Part shown: piece by piece, positions 10,319 through 22,873 of the stretch
Position numbering within the stretch: position 1 is the stretch's first letter
Layout: every line of letters starts with the position of its first letter
NCBI GenBank assembly: GCA_964023205.1
Contig: OZ026847.1
Coordinates: 8,368,819 to 8,432,818 of the forward strand
Length of the DNA stretch: 64,000 nt
DNA from: Lutraria lutraria
Lineage: Eukaryota; Mollusca; Bivalvia; Venerida; Mactridae
Reading direction: 5' to 3'
Program-made: the position numbers and the translations under genes
The notes under the pieces: generated by a model
What the model was told of the DNA's origin: nothing
The model's database searches: none
What the model saw: only the letters and a program-made list of their open reading frames with translations

Positions 10319-12583
10319 ATTCATACGACATTCATAAGATTTATTTCCCTTTACAGTTGGGAGTAACCCATTTTTCAAAATATGAAAACTCATGGACAAA
10401 GGGTGCAATTACACAACATCGATACACATGTCTGCACCCGCAAATATAAGCAATATAAAATGAAACTAAAATAGAAAATTCAAAGCATCTATATGACCAC
10501 CTTTTCAGTGGTAAATCATTTATAAGTACATAAGTAGCTAAACACTCTCAAATGCTGAACTTATAGTATGGTATTTATGAATTATGATGTGTCAGTAAGA
10601 CATATGTTGTCAAAGTTAATGTGTCATTTTGCTAGAAATAATTATGATTTTTTTATCAAAATATGTTTCATTTTATAATTATATTGTGAATGGTTTTTTT
10701 TATCTTGCTTATATTTGAATGACATAAAACGCGCTTGTTACGATAACTTTGTGACGCCACTTGGTCACGTGGATTCCCCAGACTTTTGTAACTCTTAGAA
10801 CATATTTAGGATGAAAACGTGTTTTATTTTAATCAAGTGATTTTTATAGGTATTCATTGGCTAAATAATACTAGAAATGTGAACATTTCCTGACCCTAGG
10901 GTTGCTATAAGATGTATTGTGCAACAGTAAGCCTAGTGATGTACATTGTATGTGTTTCTTGCTTTTATTAGGTTTGTTAGACATGGGGAACTATTTTAAA
11001 TATAAGCTATGTCAATTAAAAAATATTTTAAAGCGTGATTTTCTTTGATTTTTCTGCCAAAAGAGCTCGTATATAATAAGTCTCTGAAGCATTGGAAAAA
11101 TAAGAAATTTGTTTCTTTTTCATACAATGCGTTAAAATCTGATACTGTTTATTATATAAAATACAACAAATGCAATTTCCTGTGCAAATTCATTTTGATC
11201 TATGATACACAGGGTTTAGCCGTATAGAAGGATACAGGTTTTTCTGTCATGTAAACCATCATAAAAAATGCGTGGTCAAACTCTTTATAACATTGTCAAA
11301 TAATCAACATATTTTAAAAAGTTATCAAAGAAACAAATAGATTTGACCACCTTTTTGGGTGTTATGATTATAATACCATAATATCTTTGTTGGAAGTGAA
11401 CGTAAGATACGTGAAGAGTAACAAGTGATATGTCGAGTTGCTTTTACGGTACCCTGCACGTGGTTTTGCATTTTCCTCCTAAATCTTGCGGCATGGCGCT
11501 CACTTTGCGTTTTAACATTCGGAACCAGTGAACATTAAAGAAGATTGTATTTGTCTGACTTCATTGCTCAAGGCTAATCCTGGTTAAACTAGTATATATA
11601 TATACATTTCATTACTTCTTTGTCCATTCACTTTTAATTTCCTTTCATATTATTCGCTTTGTTATCATTGACACTGTCTTGTACAAAAAGACAAATACAA
11701 TAATATAAATACAATGTATATCATTATTCATTTACGTAGTGATTTCCGGTTCCAATAATCAAAACCAATATACATGTACCATAGTATGATTATACATGTA
11801 CATTGTATGTATAGGAGTAGACGTTTTACAAATATCTATATCATACCATATGATACTTATGTTTTAGATATCATCTGTGATAGAAACAACTAAAACCATA
11901 CTTCTACTAATTAGCTTTGCTAATTATCTCTCACAATATATAGGCCCGGGGGAAGCAATTTCAGATTGGGTGGAGGCTATAAATGTGATATTTTCACTCA
12001 CAAGGGAGATAATGTTAAGCCCCCTTTATTCGCAATTTAGCCGAAAATATTGGAGGGGAGGGGGCTAATTCCCTCAGATCCACTGGTTCATGTGGCCCTG
12101 ATATATTCGTGAATGGACGTACAAGTACGTATCTTGGATATCTAAAATACATTTACAAACATCAGCATATACACCTAGGTACCATTGGTAAGGCAAGACA
12201 AATGTTTGTTTCAGGTTATACATGCTCATTAAAAACAGGGTAGGTAGAAAGGGAAATTGACATTAGGTGAACTGTTCCTCAGTCCTTAAAAAGTCTAGAG
12301 TTGCAGAAAAAAACAGGAAAGGACGGATAACCAGGTACAAACAATTCAAATCATAAGTCCAGTCGTAGGTTAATCGTTCATGGCAGCGTAACATGACGTT
12401 GTACGTCAAAAAGGCATATCTATATTATAACGTCGAGTATATTGTTTGTGTTTGTAGACAACGCTTACTATGAACTATATTTGCTGTTTACAAGTCAGCA
12501 TATAGCTACTTTGTGAGAACCTGATTTATCCAAATGAAATTGCATTTCCGTCATTCCGTAAGTTATGAAGTGTAATCATCGAG
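10319..12583. other. Intergenic stretch, no gene seen
   Basis: AT-rich DNA with short open frames only and no recognisable domain, RNA or transposon ends. It separates the LINE and minisatellite from the 3' end of the GPCR gene. Confidence 0.5.
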
Positions 12584-13586
12584 TCAGATATTTCCAAGTT
12601 CGTTGATACAGTATTCTGAAACGGAAGTTCCAATTGTATTAACGGACATTCTTTCAATATGCGATTTAGAATAGTCCATGCTACGTTGATGACTTCCGGT
12701 CTTTGGGGATTGTCTTACAACTGCTTGCGTTCTATCTTCACTGGAATTCACTTCTCGTAAAGCGAATGACATATCCGTCTGGTTTCGTGTAAAGAAGTTA
12801 AGAACGCTTCTTCGAAAACGTGCTCCGCTTAAAAAGTATAAAACGAAATTTATGGTATGGTTTAAGTACATCAAAAGGTTGACAACGGTCCAGATGATTT
12901 CCTGGGTTTCTGTGAGCCCGACTTTAGCATCAACCAGATATGGCATACAAACCAAATAAACACCTATCGGGGTTGTGCAAATGATAAATACGGCATTTAC
13001 AATTACCAACATCAATGCGATTGACATACTTTTATCTGTTTTTCTCAATGTCGTTGTAGTACGTATTGTTGACATATTTTGTCTCATTTTTCGACTTTCT
13101 AGCAATTTTCGCACGATGAGTACCTCGCCGACGCCTAGTATAATGGCTGGAATTACGATGTACAGAAACAAATCCATCCATGGATAAACGAACAAGAAGA
13201 AATCTTTGTACGCTTGCTTTTCTGACAGAGCGCCACAAAACCTTCCATTATCAGTTATAGTATAAGCTGAACCATGTCCGGTGCTGACGTCAGGCGTTCC
13301 GAATGTGACACTTGTACGAAGACTGATACTTCCAGTGCTTTGATCTCTACTTTCGGGTTCACCACGACTAAAATTTCCGGCATTTTGTTGTTCAATTCCT
13401 GTGCCATACAAGAGATGAGAACTACCGCCGTATATAATTAACCACAACGTGAATATTGTGCCGAGGGCTGTTTTTTTAGTACAAACCATTCGAACTTTAT
13501 ACGGCCATGCCGTGCTGATAATTCGCTCACATGTTAACGCCACCAGCAACCACGAGGACAGCTCAGTAGAGGCAAAAATCAGATAC
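12584..13586 (-). CDS. Class A (rhodopsin-like) GPCR, peptide-receptor type: last exon, TM3 to C terminus
   Basis: This exon encodes about 333 residues ending at a stop at 12584. In order: the inner part of TM3 (STELSSWLLVALTCERI, with ERI at the DRY position), TM4 (TLWLIIYGGSSHLLYG), a long second extracellular loop with a Cys near its end, TM5 (LFLYIVIPAIILGVGEVLIV), a basic third loop, TM6 with a CTTP motif in place of CWxP, and TM7 (LLMYLNHTINFVLYFLSG, with NFVLY at the NPxxY position). A Ser/Thr/Arg-rich tail follows. Such receptors sit in the plasma membrane and signal through G proteins. The TM7 style resembles invertebrate FMRFamide/neuropeptide-type receptors, but the ligand cannot be named. 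The likely acceptor is the AG at 13588-13587, giving a phase-2 start. Confidence 0.8.
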
Positions 13587-13835
13587 CTGTCGATTAAACA
13601 AATCAATTACCAATGGGCACTGACTCTATAAGGAGTAAAAAAGTGTTAGTTCCTGGTTACCCGATCTACCCTAATTGTTCCGGGCACCCCTAATCTTTTT
13701 ATTAATCCGAGGAACGGAACATACATTTTCTCACTTTTTTACCTTTCCGCACGCCTTTTTATTAAGAGCAAAAACAAAAACGTCCAGACCTACCTTCCCT
13801 ATTTCCAATGAGCATGTAACCAGAAACAGACATTT

Positions 13836-14135
13836 TTTTAAGAGAAAAATATAGAAATTAACAGAAACAAACATTTTTTAAGTGAAAAATATAGAAATTA
13901 ACAGAAACAAACATTTTTTAAGTAAAAAATATAGAAATTAACAGAAACAAACATTTTTAAGTGAAAAATATAGAAATTAACAGAAAGAAACATTTTTTAA
14001 GTGAAAAATATAGAAATTAACAAAACAAACGTTTTTAAGTGAAAAATATAGAAATTAACAGAAACAAACATTTTTTAAGTTTAACAGAAACAAAAAAAAT
14101 TTAAGTGAGAAATATAGAAATTAACTTAAACAAAC
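13836..14135. repeat. About 40-bp tandem repeat, about 7 copies
   Basis: Unit close to AGTGAAAAATATAGAAATTA followed by ACAGAAACAAACATTTTTTA; one period measured at 40 bp (13861 to 13901). Copies are partly deleted towards the right. It lies next to a stretch related to 33101-33330 (TTCTGGTTAC ... GTAACCAGAAAC). Confidence 0.8.
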
Positions 14136-14394
14136 ATGGTGCTTTTAATGTAGCTCTTGTGCAATGACTTTAATTCGCACATACAGTACCGAAGGTTTTT
14201 TGCTTTAAAATTTTAAACGCAGTCCTAGCTTTTTACGTGCTTTAATAAGTTTTAATGATTCATACTAGTAATAAATTCCAATATTACGAAAGTTGCATTT
14301 GATTGACGGTACGAAATCAAACTCTGTTTGTATTACTCGCTTCTAAAACTGCTCACGGAACATCACTTACTGAACACTAACATAAAAACTGTGG

Positions 14395-14600
14395 CCGAAT
14401 GGTTGGGGATTGGCCTATATATGGAGCGGGTGTTCGAAGGTTCTAGCCCACGTAGAGGCTGGGTTTGAACTCATGCGGTCGGTTGGTGAGCCGCTAGCCG
14501 ACCAAATAATTGTAACCGTATGCCTGCTTATCCTAGTCAGGCGCTCAGAAAAGGAGATGGGATTCGGGAAGCATTGGTCACACAATAAAGGGATCTCATA
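14395..14600 (+). repeat. tRNA-derived SINE-like fragment
   Basis: GTGGCCGAATGGTTGGGGA resembles the 5' end and A box of a tRNA-Leu/Ser type sequence, and GGTTCTAGCCC about 45 bp on resembles a B box. The rest does not fold as a tRNA, so I call it SINE-derived. Confidence 0.45.
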
Positions 14601-15252
14601 AATCAACTTGGTTGGCCCTTTTAGCACTCAGCAGGGATGTTGCTTTTATAAACAAAACCTTTTGTTCGCTCTGATAACTATTTAGATGCTATTAAAATAT
14701 CACTAGAAATGAGAGCAAAGACAGAGAAGAAACAATACAAACTGAGCGGACACGGTTGAGAAATATATCACCTCAATGAACTGCAAGGAGCTTTTAGACA
14801 GTACGTATACATGTAAGTACAATGCAACAAATTAAGACTACCGGTATGTAGGTGTACACAATCGTTCAACCAGTCAGTCAGAGGAGAGACAACAAAATAA
14901 TTATACAAACAGCCATGTAACAGACCACCCCATGAAATACTAGTAGTAACTGGGTTGATATCGGTCGCAAAGTAATAATTACTTACAGAAACTAACTAAG
15001 GGTCCTACGAAAGAGCTCCCGATAAAGCTTAGTCCAGCAGTGACCCCTTTTGACAGTTCGGTTCATCATCAGTGAAACATTATATGTTCAACATCTATAG
15101 GACATATTTGTATACCAGGTCGATAATACCGTACAAAATGCAGACACCATTAATTTTATGAGTCATTCACACTGATCACAGAAATTTACCCATTGCAGTG
15201 ATGGAGTCATGGTCATACAAATGTATCGAATATCTGCAAGAGCTCTTGTTAA

Positions 15253-15559
15253 AGGCCCATTAGCTTTTTGAATTTAGTAATACAGAACAAAGGATAATTG
15301 ATAGTATAATACATGTATAAGAATATACTTTATTTTCTCTAAAACAATATTTACATAATGCCTTTCTTTAGCCACATCTCGTAAAAATGTTGTCAGATGC
15401 GTTTTCTTATTTTTGCAATATCATTGAAAAAATACTGTGCTAAATTTCTATATGTATTTCGTGTTTTATTGAAAGTAAAAGTCAGTTTCACTGATAAGAC
15501 ATCCTTCGAGGTAAAATGAGACCTACTTTAATTTCAACATCCAAAAAGCTAATGGGACT
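15253..15559. mobile_element. MITE, TTAA-flanked 'CCCATTAGC' family, copy 1
   Basis: Starts AGGCCCATTAGCTTTTTGAA and ends with the inverted form (CCAAAAAGCTAATGGGACT). It is flanked by TTAA on both sides (15249-15252 and 15560-15563), the target used by piggyBac-type transposases. No coding capacity. Three more full-length copies lie at 20688, 32673 and 51372. Confidence 0.75.
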
Positions 15560-16925
15560 TTAATGATGTGGAAGTTAGCATTTTCAAAATCCAAACAAAG
15601 GGAAATACGGAGACTAACTAACTACCTGTCACCAAACACGTTTACCAGGTATTATACAATTAACAATTCCCACTGATAAATTATCAGGCGAACACCCCGT
15701 GTGATAGTGGAGTCTATCTATCGCACAATATTGACATTTTAAAATTTCTAGACAAATTATACTTACGAGTATTTGTTTATTATAGCTGTTCGCGAGTACT
15801 TACTGTACATAGTGTCTATTACTAGTTTGGCTAATCCCGGCCATTTGATTGGCTAATGGTGATGACTGAATCTATTAATAGTTGACAGGTAAGTAAATCA
15901 TGAAGGCATTGTCTAGATAAGTTGTTGTGTGGCTATTTGAAGTTCAGTGTGGTTGTATGATAGTGCTCAGATTTTTGGTGAATTCGTTAACATTTAGGGT
16001 TGATTCTATTTGATTGATGTAGGGTATGATATATAAACATGTGCTTGTGAACTAGATACATGAATTTATTCATTTGTCAAATACTCATGCTTGTCATAAT
16101 AATGTCTATTACTCATATCATGTAAATATTTTATACCCTTGGATTGAATTAAATATACAGACAATATCCTTTATGAAAAAAGCAACTTCATACAAAAAAA
16201 CATAAACCAATATGCTTCTTGAAATTCGTCTACCTATAACGTTTTGTTATAGTTTTTCTTGTTAAGCATTACTTATTGAACTTCGCTCAAAAAGAATAAA
16301 TGGTTCGGCCTAATGTCATGTGAACATAACCGGATGTTATGTCATGATGACATAACCGAAGTTGGTCATGTTACTTATAATTTGTAACATCAAACATGGA
16401 GGATTGGTTTATAAACTTTATACAGCTCTATGTTTTTGTAAGGCGATGTTTCTCAGAACAACGTGATGTCTGATCAAAGTAAAATTATACAAAGTTTTAC
16501 GAACCATTCTAATTTACACCCAAAGTCTCCCAACAAACGTATATCAACATCAACCATGTATATCAACCACCATCGTAGTAAACCTGTAAATACACAGTAT
16601 GAATGAGTACGGGAATAATATTATATCACGCCTACTACAAAATACGCTTCTGTCATTGGATCTCATTGGACCTTTGGTCTCGCCCCATATGGTTTTCCAC
16701 AGACCCGTATATACCGTATCGGGGACAGTTACTAACCCTGTAACTATAAATACTAGGCAGGGGCTTCCGTGGTCTATGCTCTAGGACAACGTTCTCCGAC
16801 TAAGGTCACCACTAGTATCTCATCGTTGTGAATTCGGATCTTACCTAGGTCCAGAAAATCACATTAAGAGGGATCGAGCTGTCCGACTGGTTTACGGGAG
16901 GTCGGTGGTCCTGCTCAAGTGTACG

Positions 16926-16975
16926 CCATAGGCACTCGATTCCGTGATTTTTATACGTTTACAGACGTTTTTTTT
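16926..16975. mobile_element. Partial copy of the CATAGGCACTCGA hAT-type MITE
   Basis: CATAGGCACTCGATTCCGTG and the following 25 bp match the left end of the complete element at 33684-33960 almost base for base, then similarity is lost. No right end was found. Confidence 0.6.
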
Positions 16976-17117
16976 TCCAATAAATCGGGGTATAGTAACT
17001 TACCTTATAATACATGTACACGTATAGCCTTGAAAGACATTTGGTCAAAGTAAATATTTTACTCACAACACGTTCAGTTAGTTACTCTTGCAAGAGAGTC
17101 AACGATTGTGTGGAAGC

Positions 17118-17300
17118 AAATACGTGATAGAGGGTCGTGGGTTCGAGCCCAGCTACCGACCATGTCTCTTTATGTGAGAAAGTAGGCAGTTGCTTACGAA
17201 GGATGGGGAGTCTAGTACTGGTTCTTCCCAGGAACGATGGTTAGGTGAACTGTCCGCCTCATATGACTGTTGAAAAGAGCCGTAAAACCAGATGAAACAC
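17118..17300 (+). repeat. tRNA-derived SINE
   Basis: A B box-like GGTTCGAGCCC at about 17140 is followed by a 3' body with CTAGTACTGGTTCTTCCCAG and GGTTAGGTGAACTG, shared with copies at 36.5, 45.9 and 47.5 kb. This places a SINE in the region just downstream of GPCR exon 1. Confidence 0.6.
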
Positions 17301-17409
17301 ACAAACATGTTTTTATACCAGAACCGAACACTACCCAACAGAATAAAGCAAACACCACAACAGAATACTGTATATAGATCGAACCGTTAGAATATTAAAA
17401 ACCACCGAC

Positions 17410-17617
17410 CTGAATAAAGTACGATCAGATCAGAGAACGCTAGAGCTGTCAAATATATCGCCGTTGATGATTTTCTGGTAGGAGGTCGTGTCAGAACGAG
17501 TATGCAAAGAACATTTCCAAAAGTTCCAACCAGTAGAAATATCGGTGACGTGATTTTCCACAGCCAGTCCCCTACACTCGAACCAGACATGTTGTACCAA
17601 AAGTAATACTTATTCAC
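17410..17617 (-). CDS. Class A GPCR, first coding exon (N terminus, TM1, TM2)
   Basis: The exon codes for about 69 residues. The ATG is at 17617, or at 17590 (MSGSSVGDW) if the second Met is used. TM1 is IFLLVGTFGNVLCILVL with the conserved GN pair; after a basic loop TM2 contains LTALAFSDLIVL with the conserved Asp. The likely donor is CAG|GTCGGT at 17410/17409, leaving phase 1; reading through it gives a stop soon after. The N-terminal extracellular part is very short, without a signal peptide, as is usual for peptide receptors. It is the partner of the exon at 12584-13586 on the same strand 3.8 kb away, the pair together carrying TM1-2 and TM3-7 without overlap. Confidence 0.75.
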
Positions 17618-19522
17618 AATTAAAGTTTATATTTAAATCGGATTTTGAAATAGAAATATCTGTAAATATCTTCTTCGTATTATTAATATGTCAGGCTGTT
17701 AATCATTAACATGCACGCAAACAAAGCATTATATTCACGTGTTCATCTGATTTTAGACAAAACTAAAGACACATTTATCCACGTGTTTCAGTCAATATTT
17801 CCGTTTTCTTTGCCAATATATCAAATTGTGAAGCAAACAGCTCAATGTATTGCAACACTCAAACAACTAGATTAAATATTCTATTGATCTTTGAGGTTTG
17901 GTATCATACACCAATATAAATGTTCTTTTGACTTTGATGGTGCGACAGGGTCATCTTTCAAGTAAAGTAAACGTTTATTTTCTTCCAAGTATATATGTGA
18001 TGTCAATAAGACGCAATAAGACATGCAAATTATGTAATCCAAACGTTTTGTTAATGAACAAAGCAAGTAAGATGGCTGTCACACACCAGCATTAAAACTA
18101 TAAGTTTTTTTTTTAAATTTATGTTGTGATGCTATTGCAGAAATAAAAACATAAATCGAAGTACTGAAAGTACTCATGGAAACTGAACTTGAACAGACGT
18201 GCACTGCAACATGGACGGGAACTAGTTTAACAATTGTAAGACGCGTGTAAAAATGTGTAACTTACTTCTGTCTGAATCAAAATTCTTACGCGCCGAGCGA
18301 GTGACGGCGATGGAGGCCTGAATCGTCCAGTTTCCAAAAACACATTGGAGAATCTTCTACACAATGTTTACCCATTGTTGCTCAGGCAACCAATAGGCTG
18401 CAATTTCAAAAACTTAAGCATTTTTTTCTTTTTTTTATACGAAGTACAAAGTCAATTCCACATAAAAATGCATACAACATACTATATACATGTAGTTATT
18501 CAAATTATTGTAATTTCATGTATTTATGCTAAAACAAGTCTATGCATAGTGAGGATCAGAAATTTAAAGCCAAATTAAAAATTATTGAATAATAATTACA
18601 CGAACAAGATTTTACAAATAGAATGCCCCAAGATATCGCTACAAGTCATGCCTATATTCTACATATGAAAAGGGAAATTTTCAATCTATTTACATTTTGT
18701 ATATAGTACTTATATGAATTAAAAGTAAGCTATTTTGATGCAAATCTTGTACCATGTCAGCCTTACCAAAAGATGCCTAACAGTAATAAAAATAACCAGA
18801 GACACTGTATTAAATGTTCATAGGGTCTTAACTAAGTTCACATGTGTAACAGTTTTATTTTCTCTCTCTCCTTCTTACTCTCTCTCGCCCTCTCTGGAGC
18901 ATCGTCGCATATGGAACTACTAGTATGTACAAGGTCGTTGTGATAAACGGATGGTTATGGATGATTATGTAATGCTTGAATTACTAGACCTCAATGGAAA
19001 TAATTAAGGGGTTTCCCCTTTTTGTGTCATCCTTGGTATGTAAAGTTGACAATCATGGTTACCACTATTTATTAAATTTGATTTCTTATTTTAGAGTAAA
19101 AATTGATGATATTTGTATTAATTACAATATTTTAAAACTTTTATTCATTTAATATTTCTATGTATTTTCATTCTTGGCAATCTAATGTCTGTGATATTTG
19201 TACCATATTTTATATGCTTTTTATACTGAAATAAATGAAAGAAAGCAAAAAATAACAACAACAAAAACAGGAAAACACTTTACATAAAGATACTTTAGCA
19301 CCCCCTCCCCAACAAGTCCAAATTAAATGTGTATATTGATCCTAAAGTTGACTCAGGAAAAAGTTGACTTGCTACCGTTTAATCTCAATCTTTAGCTGGT
19401 TCTTGTTACAAGTTGCAGTGTATCAAAGGTCTCAGTACAGACTGCAGCAAAAAACGGAAACCAGTTTAAGGTACGGGTTGTAATATGTATGGTGAAAGTA
19501 TAGCGGCTGCTCCATCAATCAA

Positions 19523-19760
19523 ATGAAAGATACAAGCGTCAAACTTAGAGAAACGTTTTTAAATATCATGAAAACTGGCATTTATCCTTGTTCAATTACA
19601 CCGATAAAATTAAAGTCCATGTATGAAAGTATTGTGATCCCAAAAGAGTTAATGTGGAACTATTCTAAGTGTGAAGTAGAAAAATTGGAAAAATCTCACA
19701 AGTTTTGTGTCACTTGTGACAGCGGTAAACAGACTATTTGTTGGCTTAATCTTTACTGAA
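19523..19760 (+). pseudogene. Possible decayed LINE ORF2 C-terminal fragment
   Basis: A short frame reading SVKLRETFLNIMKTGIYPCS ... IVIPKEL ... KLEKSHKFCV resembles the region after the reverse transcriptase in bivalve LINEs, where a segment of this style precedes a conserved FCVK motif (recalled family pattern, not checked). The frame ends soon after and similarity is not clear beyond it. Confidence 0.4.
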
Positions 19761-20687
19761 CGGTGAACCAGTCGAAGTTATGATTACTCACAAAAAACTG
19801 CAATTCTTTGATTTTTATCAACAAGACAAGGAAATATTGATTTATAGAATTATACACTTTGCCAATTGAAACAATATCAAATGAAAGGATTTATTCTGGA
19901 TATTTTTAGATTATGTCACAAGTATTATCTTACTTTTATAACGTTGTAAGCAGTGGATAGTTCCCATCAAAGTATCAGTGGAATAAATTATTGTTTTGTA
20001 ACGTCTTGAAACAAGAGAGGTCACTTCAGCATGGACGCGTTTCTTCATATCTACGTAAGATATACTTTGTCATCGAATTTATCATGTGACGGATATTGTA
20101 GTCCATTGTGGTCAATTGCTCGTGATTCTGACATATTTAGCTTGTTTGCATGTAAAACCATCATACAAGCGCCAGCAACGATCTTCTCTAGACAATATAT
20201 ACGTAAATGTGAAAAATGTCTACTTCTAATTAACAGACAGTATCTGAAGGCACAAAGTATGCTTCTGTCATGAACTTCATAAAAATCGTGAAAAACTGAG
20301 GGACATTTTGTTACAGACATGGTTATGCCTGATTTATTTGTTTCATCAAACTTAATTCTGAATATCAATGCTGTGAAATTTTCAGAATTGCAACTACCAA
20401 TGACAGTAAAATATTTCATTACACGAACATAGTGTGTGCAGTAAAATCTTTACCTGCCTAATTTATGGGAAGTAAGTTAGGTTTACCTGGTGAAATATAT
20501 GCTATTGTCTTATCAGTATATTTGTATAATTTATAACTTGTAACTATGCTGTACTCTCCAAAATGGAGGGTTGAATAAAATATAGCTAACACTAACTGAT
20601 GTGGATAGCACGTGACCTGGGTGTACACATTGTGGGTTCACTCTCTGTCTTTGCTTTACCCTTATTTGCCAGTATGTAACAACTTAA

Positions 20688-21013
20688 AGTCCCATTAGCT
20701 TTTTGGATGTTAAAATTAAAGTAGGTCTAATTTTATCTAGAAAGATGTCTTATCAGTGAAAATGGCTTTTCTTTGCAACAAAAACTATCCAAAATTTTCT
20801 TTTTAACCACTAATTAAGTACATATAAAAATATAGCACAGTATTTTTTCAATGATATTGCAAAAAATGAGAAAAAACAACTGAAAACATTTTTTACGAGA
20901 TGTGGCTAAAGAAAGGCATAATGCAAATATTGTTTTAGAGCAAATGAAATATGTTTCTTACATTTTACAATAATTTTATCTATCATTTTGTATTACTAAA
21001 TTCAAAAAGCTAA
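20688..21013. mobile_element. MITE, TTAA-flanked 'CCCATTAGC' family, copy 2 (reverse orientation)
   Basis: Begins AGTCCCATTAGCTTTTTGGA after TTAA (20684-20687) and runs in the opposite direction to the other copies. The right end (CAAAAAGCTAA) has lost its last few bases before another TTAA at 21014-21017. Confidence 0.65.
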
Positions 21014-21649
21014 TTAACTCAAATGTGTTGATGGTGCGGTGGTCAATACTGGACAATGCGGTGTTGTTTGGTGACCAAGAAAACGGCAAATGAATACATT
21101 GAACATAGAATGTGCATACAATGGTATAAATCAGGATATATAAATTATATATATACTATTGAACCGTTCATGAATTACACTATAATCTACAGCGAGAGCA
21201 ACGAACGACTACTCTACTAGGAGATCGAACCGCACGGTGAAGGTAGAATTTATTCTGTGCTAAGATCGCTTATGCCATTGAAATGGCAGTTTCGGTTTCG
21301 GAAGTAGAAAATTCTGAGCTAAAGACAGGATTTAGGAATTGTGATAACGGCGAAACTGATTTATTTTATATTAAATCCACTTGATTTACACGGATGTAAG
21401 TGTTATCATTATCATAGACACGCCTAATAATCACTCAGACCAGCCAGATACGTCAGGTGGGATACCATTTTTCCAATTGTTATTGATTTTCTTGCCATGT
21501 TATTATTCACCGTTTCCCTGTAGATGCCATTTTCCTTTTCTAAGGGCCCGCTATACCTTCCCCATATTAAAATGTAAAAAAAAGCACTGCAGTTATCTGA
21601 ACATAAACAGGGCTAGCACTGGCAATTTTTTCTCTTGAGCCAATTCTTT

Positions 21650-21735
21650 TAGCGGGGGTTCAGGGGGCCGCAGGCACCCGCAGGGTTAAGGGGCAGCGCC
21701 CTTATGGGGGTTAACGGGGGCAAAGCCCCCTTTGG
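21650..21735. repeat. GC-rich short-repeat element
   Basis: A GC-rich patch in AT-rich surroundings, with GGGGGTTCAGGGGGCCGCAG and GGGGGCAAAGCCCCC, the latter an inverted repeat able to form a small stem. I recognise the style as a dispersed repeat but cannot name a family. Confidence 0.4.
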
Positions 21736-22873
21736 TGAAAATGTATTTTGAGACCTGCTAAATCTAATTTCTGAGGTTTAAATTAGATCAGTTTGTTACA
21801 ATATCTATCCCGGTACAACCTATTTTCGAACACTTAAGCTTGTTTTGGTCAAAACTAAATTTCAAGGGAAAAGATGCTCGAAAAAATCATTATTGCATAT
21901 TATTATACCTCACGTGACTTATTTACTATATAGTCGTATGTGACGTCAGAGGGTGACAATCCGTAATGTTACCCTGTGACATTACATTTCGGCCCGCTTG
22001 CCATAACGAAACTGCCCTCACGCGCTGACGCGATATTACCGGTTGTCGTGTTTTAGTCAATCTGTTCTATATCATAGACCCTTTTATGGGCGATAATCAA
22101 AATCCGCTCATAATTTGACATCCCGTTTAGCAGAATATAATTTGACAGCGAAAATAACTGTGCTTCGTTTCAATCTCTGTTTGACTCAACCAGAACGAAA
22201 AGAACCGTATAATTGTAAGCATGTTTGTTGCATTCTTGTCTTTCTTTATTATTGTTTTGTTCGGTATAATAAAATAAATATCACATCCCACATAGGGTGA
22301 TAGAACGTAATGTTCACCCTTGACAAAGTAATGTCAACCTCGGCTAACGCCTCGGTCGACATTACTTGTCTCCAGTAAGTACATAGCTGCTTGAGGCTTC
22401 CTTCGAAGTAAAACCAAACTGCTTTACGTCAGTGACATAATTTCAGACGATGCATAAAACGTGTGCAGAAAAGGATAAACAAAGGTCAACACAGAATGGT
22501 TTTCCTTTATTTTGCACAAAATCGTCAACTACATTCCAGAAAACGAAACCCGTCTACTTCTTACACAGAATGGTTTACGCACATTTTGAGTACGAAATAT
22601 TACCGATACTTGCATGAAACGAAACCCTTCTAGTCTGGTATACGTCATGTTAAAACATATGCCTTTCAACCAGTGTTTATTTATACTTTGTCACGTTTAT
22701 AGGTCATGGATTTTCGGAAAATCCTAAATGTTTGCACTTCTACGTCGTTCCAATAGTGGTTCGTACTCAAAATTTTCGTACGTGCGATCTCGCAGCAAGT
22801 AAAATTTTCTTACGTGATTGTTGATTTAATTGCGTGATTTACGTAATATTTTACGTGAGTGGGAACACTGTTA

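Larger units (their letters stand above)
13587..17409 (-). other. GPCR intron(s) with repeats; a small exon is probably missing here
   Basis: Exon 1 ends after TM2 in phase 1 and the last exon starts inside TM3 needing phase 2, so they cannot join directly. An exon of roughly 100 nt for extracellular loop 1 and the conserved TM3 Cys should lie here. I checked candidate donors on the - strand and found no convincing exon. The interval holds a 40-bp minisatellite, a TTAA-flanked MITE, SINE-like pieces and a partial hAT-type MITE. Confidence 0.5.
17618..22873. other. Gene-poor stretch between GPCR and the 1-kb tandem array
   Basis: No host gene found. It contains a TTAA MITE, a possible decayed LINE fragment, a pyrimidine-rich run (18860-18898) and a GC-rich repeat at 21650-21735. 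Otherwise AT-rich sequence with short open frames only. Confidence 0.5.

Noticed and set aside
13032..13238. Other frames overlapping the GPCR exon on both strands
   Set aside because: They are shadows; only the frame ending at 12584 has the transmembrane pattern and class A motifs.
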